DNA from: Isoetes taiwanensis
Taxonomy: Eukaryota > Streptophyta > Lycopodiopsida > Isoetales > Isoetaceae
NCBI GenBank assembly: GCA_021234155.1
Contig: JAJEKV010000845.1
Location: 1 to 64,000, forward strand
Length of the DNA stretch: 64,000 nt
Direction: 5' to 3'
The notes beneath the pieces were generated by a model. It was not told where the DNA came from and ran no database searches. It was given only the letters and a program-made list of their open reading frames with translations. Both the position numbers and the translations under genes were made by a program. Position 1 is the stretch's first letter, and the number at the start of each line of letters is the position of its first letter. Below, piece after piece: positions 1-9,433 of the stretch.

Positions 1-940
1 ATGTTGTTTCCAAGTGTTGATTTTTCGAAAAATGATATGTGGTTTAAAAAAAATGTGGTTATTCAAGAATATTTGTTTTCCAAAACAATGTTTTTACGAT
101 AAGAAGAAATTTTGATATATAGCTTTACATACAAATCACATGTAGTTCTTTATAAAAGTAAAGATCTTTAGGTGTTGTTTTCCCAAAACAATATACATGT
201 AGTTCTTTATAAAAGTAAAGATCTTTAGGTGTTGTTTTTTCCAAAACAATATATGCGATGGTTTTAGAAACATAATAAAGGATGCAATTCTAAATAACGT
301 GGTTTTACAAGGTTTTTAACATCTTTTTCAAAGTATTAAATTCTGGCATCTTGTTTAATTTTTATTCCCCACCACTGATCCACAAAATATTCCATAAATT
401 CTTTCAGATTGGTGGCTCACATCATTTTGAATGGAAATGATAAATAACATTTCAATGGTGTACATAGGCTTCCATGGTCGAAAATATTGAGGGGCTTCCA
501 TGGTCGAAAATATTGAGGCCATTATTCAACATGGAAAATCCACAAACAATGCAGCAAAGAAAAAATCTATGTTGGGGTAATAGCTGTTTAAACAGGCCGC
601 TCCTGCGGATCGATTGCGGCTAACAGATGCAACCGAGCAGAACCTCGGCTTCTTCTGCAAATGTAGACCTATGTAAATGTAGAGCCTCATGCGCTTCTCA
701 CCAATGCTTCTGACCTAGCCTCTGCAAATCCTAAATGCAGGTATTTTCAAAAACATGGACGATCTTAAGCAGGTATGCTAAACTTGGATTTGGGCGATCT
801 TATATCTCGGGTTTTGGAAATGGATGAAAGCTCTGCAGGGATTGCTCTCGCAAAACGTCTATGGCTAAGAATAAGTTGCTCCTGAGGGCACCCACTAAGT
901 TGAATAATATTTCAAAATCAAACCCTGCAATAAACCGTAA
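1..940. other. AT-rich intergenic DNA with two short tandem duplications
   Basis: No gene was recognised. Two local duplications are visible. One is a 57-bp unit beginning acatgtagttctttataaaa at 138 and again at 195. The other is a 26-bp unit beginning ggcttccatggtcgaaaata at 467 and again at 493. Both are near-identical neighbours, consistent with recent slippage or unequal exchange. Confidence 0.6.
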
Positions 941-1110
941 GCTTTGCTATGGAGATACAGATGCAAAGATGTAAACCAGAAAGGATTTCAAATGACTTGG
1001 GCCATGAATTTTACCACTGAACCGTTTTTTTTTTTTTGCAAAAAGACAAAACCGTAAGCTTTGCTATGGCAGATCTGGCTGCAGAGATGTAAACCGGAAA
1101 GGATCTGCGC
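930..1110. repeat. Diverged direct repeat, about 60 bp, spaced about 116 bp
   Basis: A segment starting aaaccgtaagctttgctatg near 932 recurs near 1,048. In both copies it is followed by a related stretch containing gatgtaaacc(a/g)gaaaggat. The two copies differ by several substitutions and small indels, so the duplication is older than the ones at 138-253 and 467-518. No coding meaning was seen. Confidence 0.55.
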
Positions 1111-1283
1111 CTCTGCCTCGGCAAATCTGGATGGAGATGCAGACGCCCTGAAGACGAGCTGTGAATGGGTTATATGCTACCAGAATGGAAAGCCTGGAGT
1201 GCCCCCGATATGGAAAAGCAGTATATATTTTGCGAAATCTCCATCAAACAACCATATTCTAGGCAAAGAAGGCGCAAAGAAGC

Positions 1284-1460
1284 CTAGATCTTCCAAATAA
1301 AAGAACCGATTGCGAAATCCCTCTTTTCATGCAAAGAACCAGTGCAAGGGAGGCCATATTCCTCAAGCAAGCGATCAAGCTGCCATTCCGGCATGACCTC
1401 ATACTGTGGTCGACTATATTTAGGGTAATGTAGAGGCATTTGGAAAAATCCATGCTCCAT
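1284..1460 (-). CDS. DUF7722-domain small protein (58 aa)
   Basis: The frame from ATG at 1,460 to TAG at 1,284 encodes MEHGFFQMPLHYPKY, then a YEVMPEWQLDRLL block, a YGLPCTG block and an FAIGSFIWKI end. This order matches what I know of DUF7722, a plant-specific domain of about 50 residues with unknown function: a QMPLHYPRY start, a MPEW..D.LL..YGLP core and a KR.FA.GAFLW end. The frame stays open upstream to about 1,490 but only through a TTG, so the ATG is the likely start unless an upstream coding exon exists. The last residues are WKI where the family usually has WP, so the C-terminus may be slightly truncated. No signal peptide or membrane segment is visible. Expression cannot be judged from the sequence. 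Confidence 0.65.
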   Translation of the reverse strand: MEHGFFQMPLHYPKYSRPQYEVMPEWQLDRLLEEYGLPCTGSLHEKRDFAIGSFIWKI

Positions 1461-1499
1461 GATTCCGAATGGAAAGCGGATGTACTTCAATCAGAACTG

Positions 1500-3480
1500 T
1501 ACCTTTTGCTGTAAATCCGGCATTCCCTGTTACTCCGTCCATTTGGCTGTAAATCCGGGCTCTCCATGACCGCCTTTGCTCTGTTCTAGAAAAAACTAGG
1601 CCATAGCCACTGCGCTATCTCCACAGCAGGAAGATCAAGAATAGGAAGAGAGAAAAAAGAAATCGAAGGATAGAAAAGGCGCGCAACATGAGGCGGCAAA
1701 AGGAAAAAAAAAAAGAGGGTTTTGCCTCCTGAATCTCCGCTGTGGCCAATAACGTCAAAGCACCAGGATCGCGATCTCGACCATTTATTTCCCATTCATC
1801 TCAGCCGTTGATGCTATACTTTTTCCTCACCCTATTTTTTACCTATTTGCACAAAAATAATGGCAATGCTTTGTTGTTGCAACATTATTTTCTTATCTAT
1901 TTAAAGTCAATTTATCTTCAATTTTGGCTAAAGCCTATAGGTCATTAGCAAGGACAAATTTAAAGACCCCAACCATGGTTCAATTTAGTGGCCCACTCAA
2001 CTGAGAAAGATGCTACTCTCTATTTGAGGTTGACAGAGATAGACATGAAGCGGGAGAGGAGGGAGATAGAAGCGGCCCAAAAAAACACAATCCGAGATCA
2101 AATCTGGGCTGTTAATCTTGGCCATTAAATTAGGGCCAATAAGATCATAAGACTTGGATCACAATCTCGGCCTCTCATCTCAGTCGCTGGATGCGATACA
2201 CATGACAAAGCTCCACAGTTTTTTCACTCTAAACCGAGCGTTGTATGTATTGGCCATCGTCGTGTCACCCCATGCCCGCATTCCATAGTGCCCCATTTTT
2301 CCACAGGGCATCCCCAATGATTCTTTCAGACTCGTATTATATTTCATACAAGATCAGATTTCATCCTTAAAACGAATAAAACGTGCATTTATCTAGATAA
2401 TTTGCCACTATATGTCATGCAACTCTGTTGACAGATTAATTCATATTCCTTGAGACAATTGCTTAAACATCATTCATATAGAACATGTCATACAATTTCC
2501 ATAGGAAAGATTTTATCCTAGGAAAGATTTTATCCTTCACATTCACCATGCAACTTCACTCTTTGAATTTACTCAACATTAGCAATTATACTAATGCATA
2601 AACAATGTCATTGATATTCGTATTCAATCTTATACCATTGAACAAATGAAATATTACTTTAGCAATATTACAATGATCGAAATACTCTGGCTTCTCAAAT
2701 CAATGATATTCCTTCCCTTATACAAAGCAACAAACATGTGTTTCTTATTGATCACGACTAGGTAATCTCCTGTGTGTTTAATTTGTACATCTTAGGTTTA
2801 TTTATCAGCATCGATTCCGGCGGTTAAGCCTCACCGATCTGCCGAAGATTTCTTTGCCTTTGGTTCATTGGACCGAGTTCATAACCAACTCGGTCTCATC
2901 TCATTGGACAAGCCTCTTCTTCTTAATAAAAGCTTGTATTGACCTGCTTTATGAAAGCATACTTAAACAAACCCTAAAGCCCTACATATGGATGACATGG
3001 TTGATAGAATTGTGTGCTTTATCTGAGCTGCATGCTACATCCTTCAAATTCTTTAGAATTCATAAAATGCTAAGTCCTTGAACCCTAAACCCATAGACTC
3101 TAACTGTAGACCTTAAAACATAACCTTATAGAACACTTTCTGCAACATCATTTTTATTGTGTGATTAGCATGTAGGTCCAATACATATAATCTAATATCT
3201 CCATTGTTAAGAGATTTAAATTTACTTCATATAATAGTCATGATATCCTATCTAAACACACAAATCTTAAACTACAACTGCTCAATCCTAAATGTATGAT
3301 GTGATGACATGGCTGATAGCATTGCATGGTTGCATATTACATTCTGGGAAGGGACTCGCGAGAGACACAAAACCGGCCGATAGATAGGCTTCTCATTCAT
3401 CTCAGCAGATTTGCTACAATGGTGGACAGTGGATAGCCACACACATGCGAACTATCCACAAAAAATAAAGGGAAAATCCA
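1500..3480. other. Intergenic DNA, no supported gene
   Basis: Only short chance frames are present, several of which begin at TTG or CTG. A purine-rich stretch with an A11 run lies near 1,705-1,717. A phrase about cgatctcgaccatttat...catctcagccgttgatgc at 1,768-1,812 recurs in diverged form at 2,165-2,205 (atctcggcctctcatctcag). This suggests two relics of one dispersed repeat. Nothing else was supported. Confidence 0.5.
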
Positions 3481-3489
3481 ATTATATCC

Positions 3490-3640
3490 TTTGGACCCCA
3501 AAACAAATACAATGCTAATAGATGAGTGGCTGATGTACTTGCCGAAAGCTTATCACCGGGATTAAAAAACCCCGCCCTTTCGGGTTTTCGAGGAAAAACC
3601 CTAGTGATAAGCCTTCAGCAAGGGGCTTAGACAAACGTAA
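3490..3640 (-). mobile_element. LINE 3'-end relic (microsatellite-tailed family)
   Basis: The segment contains the stem-loop-like block gattaaaaaaccccgccctt...cgggttttcgaggaaaaac, which is shared with the LINE 3' ends at 41,960-42,005 and 55,440-55,485 in the same orientation. The left side (about 3,492-3,512, ggaccccaaaacaaatacaa) resembles the gggacccaatacaaaac that lies between this block and the tail in the 55.4-kb copy. The microsatellite tail itself is not recognisable here, so this is an eroded 3' end. Confidence 0.55.
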
Positions 3641-3729
3641 GGCATAGAATCGCTCCCAAAAACCCGCGCATGGAGAAGTCAAAACGGATGGCGCTCGCCA
3701 ACCTGTACCTGCACATCACCAACAACAAA

Positions 3730-4325
3730 CGAGAAACATACCAAAGAATAGCATCACCCAGTGGGTGGAAAAAAAGCATCACCCACCGGGTGGAAAAACA
3801 TGATAAACAGAACTTGTACAAAATAGAATAAACAAAGAAGGGGGGGAGGGTGGGTTCAAAGAGAATAAGGCTGGCACAGAGAGAAGAGGAAGCACCGATG
3901 AAACGTCGATGAAGAAATCCGCAATAAGTAGCAAACTTCAACCCGACAAACGGCCCAAAACGATGCCATGCATGCATACGCGATGTATCGTCTTGAGCAA
4001 GAATCTTGGATTCGCTTCGCATTTAATCGACGACATTCTTGCACTGCGACTCGCATGAAACCAACAAAGCGCCCGAATACCAAAGGACTTTCTTAACAAA
4101 CTAGGATCGAGGACGAAGGTCACAGGATGAAGGCTAAAGGCCGGAAAAGACAGCAGGAAAGCAACGCCAAATTGGCCAAACCAGGCAGGAAGAAGCCCCT
4201 CCCCTGCCTGGAAACAATTCAAAGAGAATAAGGTACTGCTGAGAGAAGAGGAAGCTACGAGAGGATAAGAAGAGCTGCTGTGAGAAGACGCCGATAACCG
4301 AGCCAAAACAGAAATGGCCTAATAT
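3730..4325. repeat. Local duplications around 3.75-4.26 kb
   Basis: A short tandem unit gcatcaccca(gt/cc)gggtggaaa occurs twice at about 3,749-3,797. A longer direct repeat, ttcaaagagaataagg followed by gagagaagaggaagc, occurs at 3,854-3,892 and again at 4,218-4,255, about 364 bp apart. Long minus-strand frames cross this area but have no recognisable domain, so I treat it as repetitive non-coding DNA. Confidence 0.45.
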
Positions 4326-5750
4326 AGGCGCTCGTCCCTTCCCAGAATGGCGATCCGATGGCTCGGATCGATGGGATTCTCCAAGTTCTTTAAATTCAAG
4401 TCTCTACAATAAACCCCTAAATTCTAAACATGTAACCATAAACCCTAAACCCAATACCTAAGATGTGTGATTTATCAAACATGTTAAGCATGCACATACT
4501 ATTATTTGGTATTGTCTGGTAGAGTTGTGAATCATCTTTTTTAAAGAATAACAAAGGTGACTAAAGTTTCCACTTGCACCAGCATCTTTCAAAACAACAT
4601 CCATGTGGATCAAGAATATGCAGGGCATAGGAGGGATTTTAAGTCATGTTGGAGTATGGGTATTTTGGGGTTAACAGCATAACTTAGGGCAAAACAATAC
4701 CAAAGGGCATTATGTTGAAATAACATTTTAAATGCAAAATTATCAATTAGACTGAGTTTTTTTATTCACGCAAGTTTGACGTTTAAATATTCATGTCCCA
4801 CTCAAATTCATTTTTAACATTCCATATATTGATATCTTAAGTTCTTTTCAACTTTTTTAATGCCCATTTGATTACCACATTAAATATCCAGATGATATTT
4901 TAGAGCAAAAAGTTCCTTAATAAACATATGGAGCCCTAGCCCCTTAACAGAGAAGAGAGAAAACCTATATGTATAGATGTTCGACATGCAAAGTGGGTTT
5001 AGATGATAATAAATCATTGTTCAGTAGATTGCACGCACAATTGTAACCTAAAATTGTATGTCTTTTCTAGTAAAAAAAAACAAAGCAAACCCATAGCAAA
5101 GATATCAATTCTGTTAAAGAGGCTATATACATCACATTTTGAATTTTGTTTCTGCACAAATTCGGAATTCTCTTAAATATTCTTACCTTCAAGGTATGCC
5201 CTTGAATTGGGCCTAGACAATGCAAGAACAATACATGGATTAACTCCACACCTGCAAGAACAATCTAGGGGTAGCTCAAACATGCAAAGAAGCTTAAAGC
5301 ATTTATCCACGTTTGTTATCCCATGCACATAAGAGTGGTATTTTTGTTCCCAATTATAACATGACTCGAGAGCACACATAACAAATGTAACAATGGAGAC
5401 GTCATAATTTATTGTCACCCTTTAGGCATTGGGAATCATGGTGACCAAGTAAAATGGTTGGAACTTGATTACATTAGTATTTTTATCATGCAAAACTTTA
5501 GAAATTCTCAAGGCCTTTAAATGATAGACACTTTATTATCCTATGAATTGTCAACCTTTATAACATATAAATAAATGCTCCGTGCAATTGCAGTATTGGT
5601 CAATTGAAATATTAAATTCATTGCAACTCAGAAATCCAATGGAATGTGTGTGGGTTTGTAAAATTCATAAGCCATGCGTCCATGCTAGACAGTCAATGAT
5701 GAATAATGTAGGGGTCAAAAATTGCATGTGTTCAAGACAGTAACAACCTT
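4326..5750. other. Intergenic DNA, nothing recognised
   Basis: AT-rich sequence with only short frames and no domain, tRNA or terminal repeat that I could identify. Confidence 0.5.
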
Positions 5751-5994
5751 AATCTGTAGATGGGATTTACATATAGTGTGTGTGATATGGACTTTTGACT
5801 TATGTTGAGGCATGCGCCAATGCCTCAACCATTAAAGATGGCTTCATTTCAAACCATATTTCCATTTATGTCAATCTGTAGATGCAATTTACGTAGGGTG
5901 TGTGCGATATGGACATTTGATTTATGTCGAGGCATGTGCCAATGCCTCGACCATTAAAGATGGCTTTATTTCAAACCATATTTCTATTGTTTCA
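5751..5994. repeat. Tandem duplication, 122-bp unit, two copies
   Basis: The unit starts aatctgtagatg at 5,751 and again at 5,873 and runs through ...attaaagatggcttcatttc. The copies differ by scattered substitutions, for example gcgccaatgcctcaacc versus gtgccaatgcctcgacc. No coding function is apparent. Confidence 0.8.
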
Positions 5995-6640
5995 GTATTC
6001 TTATGTTGGGTAATATGTTTTCTAGATAATAATGATGGTAGACATGTAGTAGTTTGTGTTGATTGGGAATTTATATCACAACCTTGAAAGCGTGAGTGAG
6101 CAAAGTGAAAGGGAAATTTACATCCTAAAGACTGGAAAACTAATATGTATAGAACCAAAGTGGTTACATGATTGCTTGAATTGGAAATAACATGCAGAGA
6201 ACTACATAAAATATTTTTCTGTCTAAGCCAGATAGTAATTAGAATCACTGAAGGGAACTGGCTCATCTTTTTGTTTCATAATCGGAAAGGGAACTCGAGC
6301 GAAGAGAACTCAAAATGGGATGTAAATCAAAAAGGGAATTCTAAGCGAAGAGGCCATGACTGAGCTATTGCAGGGATTTTGTTTGCAGGCAGACACTGTC
6401 ACGGTCATTTTGATTGGATAACTTATGAATGCTATTTTACCTTATGTAATCAGTAAAATCACCAGAAGAGATCTTGCCCAGTTGCCCAGCAAAAAACCTG
6501 TGTGTAACCTGCAATATAAACAGGACTAATGCTTAAGCTCTGTTGTTGAAGACGATTTGCATGGGATGGAGATCTGCGGATTCAAATTTCGCAATCAATA
6601 CAGTCGGCCAGCGTCCCGCAAGGGGGACCGCAAGATGAAA

Positions 6641-6676
6641 GGGAACGCCGCATGCGGCGTAACATGCGGCGTTCCC
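6641..6676. repeat. Perfect 14-bp inverted repeat (hairpin)
   Basis: gggaacgccgcatg (6,641-6,654) and its exact reverse complement catgcggcgttccc (6,663-6,676) flank an 8-base loop. It is GC-rich in an AT-rich setting and lies about 25 bp from the 3' edge of the copia fragment. It could be a tiny foldback or an insertion scar. Its function is unknown. Confidence 0.75.
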
Positions 6677-6699
6677 TGGCAGGGTTCCCAATGCCATCT

Positions 6700-7565
6700 C
6701 AAAATAAAAAAGAAGATTTGTTTCCTACAACCTGCTTTCCCTTAGGCAAGTCAACTAATTCATATGTAGATGTCTTGTTAAAGGAATTAATCTCTTCATT
6801 CATGGCTTCCGTCCATCTATTTGCCTCTATGCTGTTCACAGCTTCATCAAAGGTTTCAGGAACACCTGTCTGCATAATTATGAGTGCTTCAGGAACCTTC
6901 TCATGTAACTGCAACCTAGAACTCCTGCCATTTTCTTTTCTGCCATAAAGTCTGATGTCAAAGTTTGCATCTTCCATTAATCTTTCACCTTTAGACCTCC
7001 TTTTCTGTTTTTCCATTTCATGCTCCACCATTTCATGATTTTCTGCATTATTGTTATTGTCTTCAACATTGTCAATTTCCTCGTCATTGCATGCATCTTT
7101 AAGATTTGTTTCCAAGCTTTGTGCATTCTTATCCACCTTGTCATCCAAATCTGCCATATCATTTACATTTGTATTGCAGGGCTCTACTATTTTTGACTTA
7201 ATCTCCACTTTGCTTATAGACCTTGGCCTGTATAATTCTTCTTCTACAAAAGTCACCACATCTCTGCTCACTATGATGTTTTTTCTTTCTGGATTGTACA
7301 TTCTGTAACCTTTTGAATGCTCATCATATCCTACCAAATAGGTTATGATGCATCTGTCATCTAATTTTAATCTATTTCCCTTGGTAACATGAGTATATCC
7401 CAAGCAGCCATATGCTTTATAATTTTCAAAGTTAGCCATACTTCCTGACCATAAGAATTCTGGGCACACACCTTCCAGACTTTTGGTTGGCAAAGCATTT
7501 TGCACTAGCACAACAGTCTTTACTGCTTCTTCCCAAAGGAAGTTTGGCAAACCTGCATGCTTGAT
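6700..7565 (-). mobile_element. Ty1/copia polyprotein fragment (integrase C-terminus to start of RT)
   Basis: One open frame (start codon context at 7,550, read on the minus strand) encodes the end of a copia integrase: an FLWEEAV..V.LVQNALPTKSL block, then the GCLGYTHV...LKLDDRCI..YLVGYDEHSKGYR block, then an acidic linker. It ends in the start of the reverse transcriptase region (EALIIMQTGVPETFDEAV, then ELVDLPKGKQVV). The frame breaks where the KWVFK motif should follow, and both the 5' and 3' parts of the element are missing. No LTR was seen, so this is a dead internal fragment of about 0.87 kb. The linker is rich in D, E and N. It is a different lineage from the element at 44-48.7 kb, judged by dissimilar linker and integrase sequence. 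Confidence 0.85.
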
Positions 7566-7569
7566 GCTT

Positions 7570-8030
7570 TTTTGTGTTCAAATTGGCTTCTGAAGAACGA
7601 AGATGCTAACTTTGCAAGGAAAATCACCGGGGAATCTATATGAGAGCTTGCCTTCATCAAAGCGAGGGACCTTTTGAGTTTGATCCCAGTTTAGCGCTTC
7701 CTTCCATTAGCATATTAGAGTATGTATAACAATTGGAGTATTTCACATAACCCATTTAAACACCAGCCGAACCCCATCTGCCTGCCACAGAGAAAGAGGC
7801 ATTCAAAAGCGTTTGATGCTTGAATCCGGTAAGCCAACTCTTATTTTGTGTCAGGTCAACTTTGTTCTATTTGAGGCCCATTGAAGAAATCAATCACGCC
7901 TCTGTTTTGGGGGATGTTGTGTTTGAGTTATGCCTGCTTTCTGCTACTGTATGTACATGCTCATGTGTTGTATACTTGATGAAGCCATGGTGTTGTGGCA
8001 GGGGCGTTCCTATTTAATGGGGTCAATTTG
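7570..8030. other. Intergenic DNA, nothing recognised
   Basis: No supported feature. The plus-strand frame at 7,820-8,017 has no recognisable domain. Confidence 0.45.
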
Positions 8031-8289
8031 ACCCCATGCTGACTCAATACTGGTGCCCGGATCTTGCCGGCCAAAGATATTTCTGAAGGTGCCCCCATCT
8101 GACGGCCAATAAAAGACAATACTAGCTAGGGATGGAAATTAATTTCCCTCCCCCCCCTCCCTCCCGGAACTAAATCAAGCTTAATTAAATAATACATCAT
8201 TAGACAGATCGAGGAGCTTTGTGAAATATCAAATTCCATCTAAAATATACTATTCAATCAAATGTTATAACTAAAATTGTAATAGCGCC

Positions 8290-8631
8290 TAGAAAAGCAC
8301 CATCTGACGATTAGTCTGATGCAATATCTGACGAATAGTCGACGCTTAAAATCGATGATATATCGACATTATATCGGCGCATTTTATGACCCGATTATTA
8401 CGACGCGCAAATTCGATGCTTTTTTTCCGACGCAAAATTCGGCGCTTATTTCGGCGCATATTCGACGAAGGCTTCGGCGGCGATTTATGTGACGATATTT
8501 CTGACGTAGTATCGTCAGGAAAAGCATCAAAGTAGTAATCGTCAGTACGTTCGATTAGCCCATTATCGGGCAAAAATCTCTCTAAACAGTCTGACGATTT
8601 TTCTGACAAAAATGCTCATTCTCTTGTAGTG
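8290..8631. mobile_element. CACTA (En/Spm) transposon terminus with subterminal repeats
   Basis: The segment ends at 8,631 with cattctcttgtagtg, the reverse complement of CACTACAAGAGAATG, which is a typical plant CACTA terminal inverted repeat. The roughly 340 bp inside it is packed with variants of (t)ctgacga, tcggcgca and tcgacgc, as expected of the subterminal arrays bound by the TNPA-type protein. No transposase ORF and no partner terminus was found to the left, so this is a truncated or non-autonomous copy. The 87-aa minus frame across it comes from the arrays and is not a gene. A matching end lies at 39,183. Confidence 0.8.
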
Positions 8632-8639
8632 GTTGGATC

Positions 8640-9400
8640 TAACCATTGAAGTTATTTTAAGAAATAGCCTCAAAAAAACCATACTTCCTTAAGAAATAAG
8701 CTGGCGTAAAAACTATGCCACTTGAGGAAAACCACATACGTAAAAAAAACGACCACTTAAAAAACTACACCTACTTAAAAAACCACACCTCAAAAACCAT
8801 ACTTACTTTTAAAAATAGCTACGTAAAAACTATACCTAGTTATATAAACCACACCAAAAAAAATCATATTTCCTTAAAAATAGCTTCTTAAACACTACAC
8901 CTAGTTATAAACAACACCACTTGAAAACCATACTTCATTAAAAAGCGACCACTTAAAAACTACACCCGCTTATAAACCACACTTCAAAAACCATACTTTA
9001 AAAAAAGCTATTTAAAAACTACACCCACTTATAAACGACACCTCAAAAAAACAACACCTCGATTAAAAAAAATCATACCACTTGAGGAAAATCATACTTC
9101 CTTAAAAAACAACCACTTAAAAACTATACCTCCTTATAAACCACACTTCAAAAAACTATACTTCCATAAAAAACGACTACTTAAAAACTACACCTAGTTA
9201 TAAACTACACTTCAAAAAACAACACCTTCTTAAAAACAACACCTTCTCAAAAAAATAAGCAACACTTCTTTTAAAAAAACGACACCTCAAAAAAAGACCA
9301 CAGCTTCAAAAAAAAAAAAAAACTATAGCTCCATAAAAAAAACTACACCGCCTCCTTAATAAACCACACCTCCACATAACCACATGTAGATTTTTTGGAA
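8640..9400. repeat. G-poor degenerate minisatellite (A/C-rich on + strand)
   Basis: About 760 bp is built from variable units such as aaaaactacaccyacttata, aaccacacttcaaaaaacca and atacttccttaaaaa. G is almost absent from the plus strand throughout. Unit length drifts (about 30-50 bp) and no open frame spans it. It lies directly between the CACTA end at 8,631 and the 3' end of the recombinase-like gene at 9,434. Confidence 0.7.
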
Positions 9401-9433
9401 CAATGACATGTGGTCTTTTTGTTACTATTGTTT

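Noticed and set aside
2854-3081. 75-codon plus-strand frame
   Set aside because: No domain, no splice context and no conservation signal visible.
3627-4306. Minus-strand frames of 122-131 codons
   Set aside because: Composition is Ser/Phe/Leu-rich, and overlapping frames cross direct repeats. No domain is recognisable, and they appear to be chance frames in CT-rich DNA.
8346-8609. 87-codon charged minus-strand frame
   Set aside because: Explained by the CACTA subterminal arrays (ctgacga and relatives), not by a gene.
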